Notes under the pieces: generated by a model
The model's input: the letters and a program-made list of their open reading frames with translations, nothing else
Database searches by the model: none
What the model was told of the DNA's origin: nothing
Shown: in pieces, positions 48,113 to 56,247 of the stretch
Layout: the number at the start of each line of letters is the position of its first letter
Numbering within the stretch: the stretch's first letter is position 1
Program-made: the position numbers and the translations under genes
From: Mesobaculum littorinae
GTDB lineage: Bacteria > Pseudomonadota > Alphaproteobacteria > Rhodobacterales > Rhodobacteraceae
Direction: 5' to 3'
Assembly (NCBI RefSeq): GCF_004011175.1
Contig: NZ_RQXX01000009.1
Location: 43,018 to 107,017 of the forward strand
DNA length: 64,000 bases

Positions 48113-49714
48113 GTGCAGAAATCTCGGCAGGACCGGCTTCGCATGAGGGCGATTTCGCTGGGCGTGGCCTGTGCCGTCTCGGCCCCTTGGGCCCTGCCCG
48201 GGGTGGCGTGGGCGCAGGACGCCATCGATGAAGTCGTGACCAAGCAATACGAGGACGGCGGCGTCTACGAGGGCACGTTCCAGGACGGCAAACAGGACGG
48301 CACCGGAACCTATCGCCTGCCCAACGGGTACGAATATTCCGGCGAGTGGGTGGATGGAGAGATCCGCGGCACCGGCATCGCGCGCTTTCCCAACGGGTCG
48401 ATCTACGAGGGCGAGTTCGTCGCCGGCAAGCCGCAGGGCATCGGCAAGATCACCTTTGCCGACGGCGGCACCTACGAAGGCGAGTGGGAAGACGGCAAAA
48501 TCAACGGCCAGGGGCTGGCGGTCTACGCCAACGGCGTGCGCTACGAAGGCGGCTTCCGCAACGCGCGGCACCACGGCCTGGGCCGGATGGAAAGCCCCAA
48601 CGGCTATGTCTACGACGGCGCATGGGTCGACGGCGTGAAAGAGGGGCAGGGCACGATCACCTATCCCGACGGCGCGGTCTACGAAGGCACGCTGGTCCGC
48701 GGCGTCCGCTCGGGCGAGGGCACGCTGCGGATGCCCGACGGGCTGGTCTACGAAGGCGACTGGCAGGACGGCCAGATCAACGGCGAAGGCACGCTGACCC
48801 AGCCCAACGGCGACGTCTACGAGGGCCAGCTGGTCGCGGGCGAACGGCAGGGACAGGGCACCGTCACCTACGCCAACGGCGACGTCTACGAAGGCGCCTT
48901 TGCCGCCGACGCGCGCGAGGGCGAGGGGACCTATCGGTCCGAGAACGGCAACGTCTACACCGGCACCTGGATCGCCGGCCGGATCGAGGGCGAAGGCCGC
49001 CTGGAATATCCCGACGGCTCGGTCTACGTGGGCCAGTTCCGCGACGACGTGCCCGACGGCACCGGCAAGATCACCTATGCCGATGGTTCGACCTACGAAG
49101 GCGAGTGGTCGGGCGGCGTGATCTCGGGCGAGGGCGTGGCGACCTATCCCGACGGGCTGGTCTACGAAGGCAGCTTTGCCAATGCCCAGAACGACGGCAT
49201 GGGCGTGATGACCCACCCCGACGGCTATCGCTACGAAGGCGAGTGGTCCGAGGGCCAGCGCGAGGGGCAGGGCACCGCCACCTACGCCGACGGTACCGTC
49301 TACGAAGGCCAGTTCGTCGATGGCGAACGCGAGGGGCAGGGCACGATCACCATGCCCGACGGGTTCTCCTATACCGGCGCCTGGGCGGATGGCGAGATCG
49401 AGGGGCAGGGCGTCGCGACCTATTCCAACGGCGACGTCTACGAAGGCCAGTTCGCCGCGGGCAAGCGCCAGGGCGAAGGCACGATCCGCTACTCCAGCGG
49501 CGAGACAGCCAGCGGCGTGTGGGAAAACGGGGCCCTGACACAGGGCACCAGCGGCACCGCCACGCCCGAGGCAGCGCCCTCCGCTGCGGCCCCCGAAACC
49601 CCCGCGCCGCAGACGCCCGCCCCCGAAGGTGAGGCCCAGGCACCCGGGACGCCGGACGAGGCTGCGCCCGGCGCCGCGGACCCCGACGCGACCGGCGACA
49701 CGTCGGAAGACTGA
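48113..49714 (+). CDS. Exported MORN-repeat protein
   Basis: 533 residues from a GTG start (alternative ATG at 48143, ten residues in). A signal peptide (LGVACAVSAPWALPGVAWAQ) predicts export. Residues 51-464 are 18 back-to-back 23-residue MORN repeats of the type YEGxFxxGxxxGxGTxxYxxG, followed by a partial nineteenth and a Pro/Ala-rich tail. MORN repeats form extended beta solenoids that bind lipids or proteins; bacterial periplasmic examples are poorly characterised. The DNA shows the 69-bp period. It diverges from nadE. No enzymatic domain is present. Confidence 0.88.
   Translation: MQKSRQDRLRMRAISLGVACAVSAPWALPGVAWAQDAIDEVVTKQYEDGGVYEGTFQDGKQDGTGTYRLPNGYEYSGEWVDGEIRGTGIARFPNGSIYEGEFVAGKPQGIGKITFADGGTYEGEWEDGKINGQGLAVYANGVRYEGGFRNARHHGLGRMESPNGYVYDGAWVDGVKEGQGTITYPDGAVYEGTLVRGVRSGEGTLRMPDGLVYEGDWQDGQINGEGTLTQPNGDVYEGQLVAGERQGQGTVTYANGDVYEGAFAADAREGEGTYRSENGNVYTGTWIAGRIEGEGRLEYPDGSVYVGQFRDDVPDGTGKITYADGSTYEGEWSGGVISGEGVATYPDGLVYEGSFANAQNDGMGVMTHPDGYRYEGEWSEGQREGQGTATYADGTVYEGQFVDGEREGQGTITMPDGFSYTGAWADGEIEGQGVATYSNGDVYEGQFAAGKRQGEGTIRYSSGETASGVWENGALTQGTSGTATPEAAPSAAAPETPAPQTPAPEGEAQAPGTPDEAAPGAADPDATGDTSED
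48263..49504 (+). repeat. Tandem 69-bp repeats encoding 18 MORN units
   Basis: Eighteen contiguous in-frame 69-bp units, each coding for a 23-residue MORN motif. Units are diverged from each other, with the most conserved core TACGAAGGC (YEG). Coding repeats, not CRISPR. Confidence 0.9.
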
Positions 49715-50222
49715 GGCCACCGCCCGGGGTCTGCCCGGGCCGTCTCCCCCCCGGGCGGGGCGGGGTGCTTCAGGGTGGTGTGCGACGCGAAACAGGTCGA
49801 TGGGCTGCGGCCCGGATGTGTCCGCCGTCCGACACCACCGGCGGTGCCATGACTGCCGCCGCGGCCAGCCTTTCTGACGCAAACTTGGCGCGCGGACCGG
49901 ATGGCCACTGCCACCGGCCAAGTCGCCCGCGCCTGATACGCCCTTTTTCGCCCATCTGATGGACTGCGAGACGTGGCAGGCGCAGTGGCGCTGGCCCCAT
50001 GGAACGCACATAGCCAAAAGCTGACCCCCCGGGGCCCACCGACGCACGACAGCGCGCGCGGCCCCGGCGCCACGTCTGCGGCCTGCAGTCTGAGAGATTG
50101 TGCGACAGGCCCTTACCGCCTCGTCTGAGAGGGCTCGATTATGGCCGGGGCCACTGCTCATCCGTCGCGCCGGGGGCCGCTGCCCATCCGTCGGTCGCGG
50201 GGGGCTGGGCGTCGGACTCGCG
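49715..50222. other. Intergenic region after MORN gene
   Basis: 508 bases between convergent genes with no supported coding or RNA gene. The stretch around 49860-49990 has lower GC than the rest. No terminator with a T-run was identified. Confidence 0.45.
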
Positions 50223-50801
50223 TTACCGATCGGGAGCGACGGCGGCCTGCGGATGCGCGCCGACCTCATGCAGCCAGTCGTCGACCAAACGCGTCTCGGA
50301 AGCAGTCAGGCGCTGATGGCGGGGATAGAGCGGCTGGGCGCGGTCATCCCGGATCGGTGCGCCCCACCCATGGGTTGACCCGAAGAAGCGGGCCACGCCC
50401 TCCGCCCCGAACTCGGCCAGATACCCCTGAACCACCGTGTCGATATAGCTTAGCAGGATCGGATGGGCGCGGTCGGGGCTGGCATGCCTGCCCGGTGGGA
50501 TGGTGTATATCGCGGTCTCCAGCGGAGCTTGCAGGGCGTGGCGCAGGCCGGTGACGGGCACGCGGTCATAGGCGTATTCCCGGTCGTCCAGCGCGGCCCA
50601 GTCGGCAGCCGGCACCGCGGCCATCAGCCCGTCGATCTCGGCCTCCGGGTCGGGCTCGGCCGTGAGAAAGGCTATGGGGCGCAGGGCGGTGTGCCGCCAG
50701 ACCCGTCGCCAGCCCGGCAACGTGGCGGGAAAGGCGGTGCGGTAAAGATGCGTCGCCCGGTTCACGAGCGATCCATAGCCGAAGAAATACGGGTCTGCCA
50801 T
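50223..50801 (-). CDS. Gamma-glutamylcyclotransferase-like protein
   Basis: 192 residues. MADPYFFGYGSLVNRATH matches the YGSL substrate-binding loop of the gamma-glutamylcyclotransferase fold, and LDDREYAYDRVPV contains the candidate catalytic Glu. The family opens gamma-glutamyl peptides to 5-oxoproline or related products; the exact substrate is not evident. The frame is open upstream to 51182, but ATG at 50801 is the family N-terminus. It diverges from the GcvH-like gene across 309 bases. Confidence 0.85.
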   Translation of the reverse strand: MADPYFFGYGSLVNRATHLYRTAFPATLPGWRRVWRHTALRPIAFLTAEPDPEAEIDGLMAAVPAADWAALDDREYAYDRVPVTGLRHALQAPLETAIYTIPPGRHASPDRAHPILLSYIDTVVQGYLAEFGAEGVARFFGSTHGWGAPIRDDRAQPLYPRHQRLTASETRLVDDWLHEVGAHPQAAVAPDR

Positions 50802-51110
50802 GACGCCACGGATGCCGCGGCGCGCCGGCCGATGCAAGTCGGCCCCCCGCCATCCCGCCCCCGCCATCCCGCCCCCGCAACCTGCGCAGGGCAGTCTCCG
50901 GCCATGTCCGCCGTCCGATCCTTGGCGCCCTCCCGCACCGGTCGGCCCTTGCCCGTGCCGGCCTGAGCGAATGACCCGGGGGCCTCTTCTACCGCGGCAA
51001 CCCGGCGGATCTGCCCCCGGGCCGGAACCGATGCCGCCCGCGGGACATTGCGAGTGAAATCGACCCCCGACGCGGTGCGCGCCGCCGGGGCCAAGGCGAG
51101 GAGCTGCGCG
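50802..51110. other. Divergent intergenic region with short tandem repeat
   Basis: 309 bases between the GGCT-like and GcvH-like genes. Contains two tandem copies of CATCCCGCCCCCGC at 50851-50878. No other supported element. Confidence 0.5.
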
Positions 51111-51470
51111 ATGAAATTCACCGAAGAGCATGAGTGGCTGCGAATCGAGGATGACCTCGTCGTCGTCGGTCTGACCGAGCACGGCACCGGCAATCTGGGC
51201 GAGCTTCTGTTCGTCGATCTTCCGGAGGTCGGCGAGACCGTCGCACAGGACGACGAGGTCGTCACCCTAGAGGGCGAGGACGCCACCGCCACCCTGATGG
51301 CGCCCGTGGACGGCGAGATCGTCGAGATAAACGAGGCGCTGGCCGACAACCCCGGTCTGGTCAATGCCGACCCGATCGGCGACGGCTGGCTCTATCGCCT
51401 GCGGGCCGGGGATCTCTCCGATCTCGATGATTTCATGGACGAGGACGAGTACCTGTCCTTCGTCGACTGA
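51111..51470 (+). CDS. GcvH-like protein lacking lipoyl lysine
   Basis: 119 residues with the complete lipoyl-domain outline of glycine cleavage H protein: [20 protein letters not shown] at the start, [46 protein letters not shown] at the end. In true GcvH the lipoylated Lys lies in ESVKA seven residues before the A of APV; here the segment reads [14 protein letters not shown] and the position is Asp. It therefore should not be lipoylated. No gcvT or gcvP is nearby. Ribosome site GAGGAG. Likely a non-catalytic paralogue; function unknown. Confidence 0.85.
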   Translation: MKFTEEHEWLRIEDDLVVVGLTEHGTGNLGELLFVDLPEVGETVAQDDEVVTLEGEDATATLMAPVDGEIVEINEALADNPGLVNADPIGDGWLYRLRAGDLSDLDDFMDEDEYLSFVD

Positions 51471-51497
51471 CCGTGTCGGGCGGCCCCGCCGGGCCAC

Positions 51498-51526
51498 TTG
51501 ACATTCCCTCCCGGACGCGCGAAACC
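51498..51526 (+). promoter_or_regulatory. Candidate promoter of tRNA-Ala
   Basis: Consensus -35 box TTGACA at 51498-51503; a weak -10-like GAAACC at 51521-51526 with 17-base spacing, 10 bases before the tRNA. A strong -35 with a poor -10 is common in this bacterial group. Confidence 0.45.
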
Positions 51527-51536
51527 GCGCGGCGAT

Positions 51537-51612
<76 letters not shown>

Positions 51613-51636
51613 AAATCCCGGTAATGGACTACAGGG

Positions 51637-51737
51637 CATAGTCCTGCCCTTTTCGTCAGAAGCGTTGCGTCGGGCCGGGCGACCTGCTCCGAAACTGCCA
51701 TTCCCTGCGGCTGGCGCGAGCGGCGGCTCTGCGGGAC
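51637..51737. repeat. Direct repeat, left copy, flanking ada cassette
   Basis: 101-bp segment beginning CATAGTCCTGCCC, sharing 78 of 101 positions, without gaps, with 53915-54015. It lies directly after the tRNA and before ada. The best-conserved block is TCAGAAGCGTTGC. It looks like a dispersed intergenic repeat of the Rhodobacterales type; no transposase is nearby. Confidence 0.75.
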
Positions 51738-51822
51738 ATAGCTGCCGTTTGGTCCAGCGCGAAAAAGAATAGACGCCCGAAAAGCGGCGACGCGGCGCAT
51801 CAGACGGGAGTAGAACATCCTC

Positions 51823-52896
51823 ATGTTGTTTGATCTCCCTGACCACCAAGCCCTCTATGCCGCGTTGCTGGCCCGCGATCCTCGCTTGGACGGGCAGGCC
51901 TTTGTCTGCGTGTCCTCCACCCGCGTGTTCTGCCGGCTGACCTGCCCCGCACGGAAGCCGAAGGCGGAGAACTGCATGTTCTTTGCCACGATCGGAGAGT
52001 GCATCGAGGCGGGCTACCGCGCTTGCAAGCGCTGTCACCCGCTTCAGGCTGCGGCCTTGGCCGATCCGACCATCGCCGCCCTGCTTCATGCGCTGGACGA
52101 GCGGCCGGACCTGCGCTGGTCCGAGGGGCATGTCGAACAGCTGGGCTATGATCCGTCCACAGTCCGGCGCAGCTTCAAGCGACAGTTCGGCATGACGTTT
52201 TTGGAGATGGCGCGCCAGCGCCGCCTGCGCGAGGGGTTCGCGACGCTCGCAACCGGCGGGAAGGTCATCACGGCCCAACACGAGGCGAGTTTTGAATCGT
52301 CCAGCGCCTTTCGCGCGGCTTTTGCCCGTCTTCTGGGCTGTGCGCCTGCTGATCTCCGGGCGGATCGGCTGCTGCGGGCGACGTGGATACCCACGCCCTT
52401 GGGCGACATGATCGCGGTCAGCAGTCGCAGTCACTTGCACCTGCTGGAGTTCATAGATCGAAAAGGGCTGCCCGCCGAACTGGCACGATTGCAAACCATG
52501 TCGAAGGAGGGACTCGGGATTGGCCCCATGCCGCCCTCGGAGCAGGCGGCTGCGGAACTGGCCGACTATTTCGCCGCTCGCTCGGAGCGATTCGAGACGC
52601 CGCTAGCCCTCTCCGGAAGCGCCTTCATGCAGGACGTCTGGGGCGCCCTTCGCGAGATACCGGCAGGTGAGACACGCAGCTATTCCGACATCGCGCGGCA
52701 GGTCGGCCGTCCCTCGGCCGTGAGGGCTGTCGCCCGCGCCAACGGGGCCAATCAGATCGCGCTTATGATCCCCTGTCACCGTGTCATCGGCGCTGACGGC
52801 TCCCTTACCGGCTATGGCGGCGGTCTCTGGCGGAAACAGCGGCTCATAGAGATCGAGCGACAGCTCAAGACAACGAAGAAGGAAAGCACTGCATGA
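51823..52896 (+). CDS. ada: Ada methylphosphotriester/O6-alkylguanine-DNA methyltransferase
   Basis: 357-residue bifunctional regulator and repair protein. The N-terminal zinc domain has Cys37 (the phosphotriester methyl acceptor), Cys41, Cys68 and Cys71, the same spacing as Cys38/42/69/72 of E. coli Ada. An AraC-type DNA-binding region follows (about 75-185: [22 protein letters not shown]). The C-terminal O6-methylguanine methyltransferase has IPCHRVIG with Cys318. Methylated Ada would activate its own operon. The next gene starts inside its stop (ATGA). GC is visibly lower than in neighbouring core genes. Confidence 0.96.
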   Translation: MLFDLPDHQALYAALLARDPRLDGQAFVCVSSTRVFCRLTCPARKPKAENCMFFATIGECIEAGYRACKRCHPLQAAALADPTIAALLHALDERPDLRWSEGHVEQLGYDPSTVRRSFKRQFGMTFLEMARQRRLREGFATLATGGKVITAQHEASFESSSAFRAAFARLLGCAPADLRADRLLRATWIPTPLGDMIAVSSRSHLHLLEFIDRKGLPAELARLQTMSKEGLGIGPMPPSEQAAAELADYFAARSERFETPLALSGSAFMQDVWGALREIPAGETRSYSDIARQVGRPSAVRAVARANGANQIALMIPCHRVIGADGSLTGYGGGLWRKQRLIEIERQLKTTKKESTA

Positions 52897-53654
52897 CAGC
52901 TCAGATCGACAAGGCCGAGCTGTTTCACCGCCTGCATGTCCCGAATGACCCGCTTGTCCTCTACAATATCTGGGATGCCGGCAGTGCGAAGGCGGTGGTC
53001 CGCGCCGGTACCAAGGCCGTCGCGACCGGAAGTTGGTCGGTGGCGGCGGCTCAAGGGTATGAGGACGGGGAGGAACTACCTCTCGAGGATGCGCTGGCGG
53101 TTGTTAGCAGGATCGTGCAGAGCGTGGATTGTCCTGTCACAGTGGACTTCGAGGGAGGATATGCTGCCGACCCCGACACGGTAGGCCGCAACGTCCGCCG
53201 CCTTTTGGCGCTTGGCGTCATCGGTCTGAACTTCGAGGATCAAGTCGTGAACGCACCCGGCCTCTACAGCATCGAGGATCAGGTGGAACGGTTGCGCGCT
53301 GTCCGTGCCGCTGCCGACTCTCTTGGTGTTCCCGTCTTCCTCAACGCCCGCACGGATGTGTTCCTGAAGGCAGCGCACGATGCGGATCATGCCGATCTCG
53401 TCGCCGATGCCCTCGCTCGCGCCGCTGCCTATGCCGAAACAGGCGCGGATGGGTTCTTCGTGCCGGGACTGACAAACAAGACGCTCATCCGAAAGATCTG
53501 CGAGACGGTCTCGCTTCCGGTCAACGTGATGGTCGCTGACTCTTCGGGTAGTGGTGATCTGGCAAGCCTCGGCGTTTCACGCATTAGCTTCGGGCCCCAT
53601 CCGTATATCGGATTGAACTCCGTCTTGGAGCACGAAGCAGGTGCTTGTGTTTGA
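52893..53654 (+). CDS. Isocitrate lyase/PEP mutase superfamily protein
   Basis: 253 residues with the (beta/alpha)8 ICL/PEPM fold: YNIWDAGSAKAV, VTVDFEGGYAADPD (metal-binding acidic residues), GLNFEDQV, VFLNARTDVFL and GADGFFVPGL. It lacks the KKCGH signature of isocitrate lyase, so it is closer to 2-methylisocitrate-lyase-like or phosphonopyruvate-hydrolase-like members; the substrate is unknown. Overlaps ada by 4 bases, so it is coupled to the alkylation-repair gene, a pairing recalled from other proteobacteria but unexplained. Confidence 0.88.
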   Translation: MTAQIDKAELFHRLHVPNDPLVLYNIWDAGSAKAVVRAGTKAVATGSWSVAAAQGYEDGEELPLEDALAVVSRIVQSVDCPVTVDFEGGYAADPDTVGRNVRRLLALGVIGLNFEDQVVNAPGLYSIEDQVERLRAVRAAADSLGVPVFLNARTDVFLKAAHDADHADLVADALARAAAYAETGADGFFVPGLTNKTLIRKICETVSLPVNVMVADSSGSGDLASLGVSRISFGPHPYIGLNSVLEHEAGACV

Positions 53655-54120
53655 AATCAGCCCCCGCGTCAGTGCGCGGGGAACGGTCTACCGAATGTCG
53701 TGGCAGGGCTCTTTCCAGCCATTCGCCACGAGCTGCCTGAACGGCAGCTTCGGACGCTGCCGGGCGCCACGCGACCCGTCAGGGGCAAACCTTTCTGACG
53801 AGAGAGGCAATCTCGGCGCGGGGCGGAGCTTCCGCATTTTTGTATTGAAACGATACTTCCCCGCCCGAGAGGCAGGACTTGGTGACGTTTCCCGCCCGGT
53901 GATGGACGACATCACATTGTCCTGCCCTTGTCTTCAGAAGCGTTGCCTGTGACCGGGTGGCCTGCGCCGAAGCGGCCATTCTTTGTGGCGCTCGCAAGCG
54001 TCGGTTGTGCAGGACCGATCGAGCTTTGCTGAACGAGCGCCACGGACTGGTTACCGCAGGCCTCAAAAACGGGTGTTTCGAACGCTCTGTTCAGGCGTCA
54101 TCGTGGGTGTGCGGTACGCA
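53655..54120. other. Intergenic region with right direct repeat
   Basis: 466 bases between the ICL/PEPM gene and the secreted hypothetical gene. Holds the right copy of the 101-bp direct repeat (53915-54015). Around 53833-53847 there is a small palindrome-like GTAT-N7-ATAC. No gene supported. Confidence 0.5.
53915..54015. repeat. Direct repeat, right copy, flanking ada cassette
   Basis: Second copy of the 101-bp sequence at 51637-51737, same orientation, beginning CATTGTCCTGCCC, about 77% identical. The two copies bracket ada and its partner gene, making a 2.4-kb unit. Confidence 0.75.
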
Positions 54121-54924
54121 TCACTGCCCGAGGCCGCACATGGGCGGGCGCAGCTTGCCGCGATCCTGCATCGTCATATCGACGCGAAAATCGGAGGCCC
54201 AAGCCAGTATCATCAGCTCCATGAATAGAAAGGCATTGACCGCATGGTCGGGGTATTCGGACGTGATTAAGTCGACGCCTTGCATCTCAAGCGTCGCTTG
54301 CTGTGCCTTGAAGGATTGTCCGTTGGAACAGGTTACATCAGTTCCGCTTGTGCGCACATACTTGTCGAAGTTTGCGTCAGTGACATAGGCATGGGTTGCC
54401 GTCAGATCATCGATGTTGGGAAGCTCTGCGCAAGCCCCGCGCACGACCTGCCACGATACGGGCGTATATAGGGGATCGGGCGAATAAAACCTTAGCTCGC
54501 CACTGGTGATGTGCTTTGCCAGAAAGGCAACGAATTCATCATTTGCTTTGGCGCTATCGTCTGGATACGCCTCAATGAAAGCTTTGGACGGCTCTATCAA
54601 ATAGCATCCGGGTTCGTCGGGGTAGGCGTCGATATCCGAGATGATCGCCTGGATCCTTGGGTCATCCAATGACCATGCGTCCTCGATATCGGGAAGCCGC
54701 ATGGTGCAAATGCTTGCATCCAGGACAGTGTAATCTCCCACCCGCACCGCGAGATTGTCGTCCAATGCGTCCTGCACAAAAGCCGTGACTTGCGCGCTCG
54801 ACACTCCCTCAGCGTGGGTCGCTGGCCCGACTGTACAGCCCTGCCGAGCGAGGAGATCCACGACATCCTCGTCTGCGAAAGCTGGGCTGGCAAGGATAGT
54901 CAATATCGCGGCAGCGGTTCTCAT
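54121..54924 (-). CDS. Secreted protein of unknown function
   Basis: 267 residues. A short signal peptide MRTAAAILTILASPAFA precedes DEDVVDLLARQGCTVG. The mature part is acidic and contains several cysteines (CTVG, CTMRLPD, CYLIEP, CAELPN, CSNG, CGLG), which could form disulfides in the periplasm. No family recognised. Codon use is clearly more A/T-tolerant than in neighbours (for example GAT, GAA, ATA-containing codons), suggesting recent acquisition. It stands alone, with 265 bases of featureless sequence upstream. Confidence 0.7.
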   Translation of the reverse strand: MRTAAAILTILASPAFADEDVVDLLARQGCTVGPATHAEGVSSAQVTAFVQDALDDNLAVRVGDYTVLDASICTMRLPDIEDAWSLDDPRIQAIISDIDAYPDEPGCYLIEPSKAFIEAYPDDSAKANDEFVAFLAKHITSGELRFYSPDPLYTPVSWQVVRGACAELPNIDDLTATHAYVTDANFDKYVRTSGTDVTCSNGQSFKAQQATLEMQGVDLITSEYPDHAVNAFLFMELMILAWASDFRVDMTMQDRGKLRPPMCGLGQ

Positions 54925-55189
54925 GCATTTCTCCTGTTGATTGGACTGAGCTCCTGCACGCAGAGATCATCGTATTCGAATATCAGCAATCTTGCATACC
55001 ATGTCTTGAGCGCAAGGATTTGCGGAGGAGTGTGCCCCGTTACGACCGCTGCCTACGGACTTTCTTCTCAGCAATCGCACGCGCTGCGACCGTCATCCTC
55101 TGGCTTTGATATAGAAGGAGCCCCAACCCTAGACCTCCTGAGCGGGGTGCGTGGACATATCTCCCGCTAACCGAGGTAGACTTCCCCCG

Positions 55190-56083
55190 TCACGCCGGGG
55201 GGATGAACATGCGGGGGTCGGGGACGGTTTCGGCAGGGGCGCGCAGGGTGCGGTAGGCGTGCCAGGTCGCGTGGCCGAGGAGCGGGAAGACCAGGATCAG
55301 GGCCAGTCCTAGAGTCAGCAGGCTTAGCGCGAAGAGGGCCGCCGTGATGGCGCCCCAAGCGATCATCACGGGCCGGTTGGCCCAGACCATCGCCATGCTG
55401 ATGGCAAGCGCCGAAAGCGCGTCCGTCCGCTCGGCCAGGAGCATCGGCATGGAAAAGACCCCGATGGCGAAGGCGAAGGCGGCGAAGAGCGCGCCGACCG
55501 CCGCGCCGACCAGCAAAAGCGCCCAGCCGGTGGGCGTCAGAAGCAGCATGGGCAGGATCTCGTCCGTGCCCGGGAAGGCCACCATGCCGAAGAACAGCGC
55601 GTAGATCAGTACCGCGGCGCGCATCCACAAAAGGAAGAGGCCCAGCAGCATCACCCCTGCGAAGATCCCCGACGGGCCCGAACGCAGACGCACGAAAAGC
55701 ATCGGCGGAAGGCCAACCGGCAGGCCCTCTTCGATCCGGCGGCTCTTCTCGTAAAGCCCCGCCGCGATCATCGGCCCCACGACCAGGAAACCGGCAAGCG
55801 CCGGGAAAAGCGCGTAGTCGGCTTCGAAGCGGAAAAGACCCCAGACCAGCGCAAGCGACACGAGGAAGACCCCGAGGCCATAGGCGAGGCTGGGCAGCGG
55901 TGCCGTCCAGAGGTCGCGCCAGCCCAACCGCAGCCAGCCGAAGGCGGTGCGCCAGGGCAGGTCGCGCGCATGCGAACGCGGGCGGGGCAGGGGCGGGACG
56001 ACCTCGGGGATCACGCCCGCCGCATGCGGATTGTCGGGCTGCGTCGGGTCGGATCGGGTCGGGGTATCGGACTGGCTCAGCAT
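55190..56083 (-). CDS. DUF2189 membrane protein
   Basis: 297 residues. A Pro-rich cytoplasmic N-terminus is followed by about six membrane helices: around residues 65-85, 92-112, 140-165, 185-215, 235-250 and 258-280. Segments such as FGWLRLGWRDLWTAPLPSLAYG and YEKSRRIEEG match my recollection of DUF2189, a family often found beside respiratory oxidase genes and of unknown function. It is the last gene of the second cbb3 operon, its start overlapping the stop of the preceding 56-residue peptide gene. A role in oxidase assembly or haem/copper handling is inference from context. Confidence 0.85.
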   Translation of the reverse strand: MLSQSDTPTRSDPTQPDNPHAAGVIPEVVPPLPRPRSHARDLPWRTAFGWLRLGWRDLWTAPLPSLAYGLGVFLVSLALVWGLFRFEADYALFPALAGFLVVGPMIAAGLYEKSRRIEEGLPVGLPPMLFVRLRSGPSGIFAGVMLLGLFLLWMRAAVLIYALFFGMVAFPGTDEILPMLLLTPTGWALLLVGAAVGALFAAFAFAIGVFSMPMLLAERTDALSALAISMAMVWANRPVMIAWGAITAALFALSLLTLGLALILVFPLLGHATWHAYRTLRAPAETVPDPRMFIPPA

Positions 56084-56247
56084 GACGGTTTCGCCGGGCG
56101 GTGATGGCCGGCGCCCTCCTTGGTGGCGATGCAGGTGGGTTGCGACGACAGCGAGACCGACACGAGGTGGACGTTCGCCGCCACGAAGATCGCGGTGACC
56201 AGCGCCGCCGCCGCGAGGGCGAAGAGGCGGGGCCGGTCAATCGCCAT
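56077..56247 (-). CDS. 56-residue single-helix membrane peptide
   Basis: Translates as MAIDRPRLFALAAAALVTAI then FVAANVHLVSVSLSSQP and a tail TCIATKEGAGHHRPAKPSC. One membrane helix (about residues 8-30) and a periplasmic tail with Cys39, Cys56 and two His. It overlaps the 3' end of ccoP2 by 11 bases and the DUF2189 start by 7 bases, so it is embedded in the operon and almost certainly translated. No family recognised; a metal or haem relay role is speculative. Confidence 0.75.
   Translation of the reverse strand: MAIDRPRLFALAAAALVTAIFVAANVHLVSVSLSSQPTCIATKEGAGHHRPAKPSC

Noticed and set aside
48263..49504. Regular repeats considered as a CRISPR array
   Set aside because: The 69-bp period is in frame, units are contiguous without unique spacers, and they encode MORN motifs.
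48002..50269. 755-codon minus-strand frame with periodic sequence
   Set aside because: Its periodicity is the reverse complement of the MORN repeats; the plus-strand protein has a signal peptide and canonical MORN motifs.
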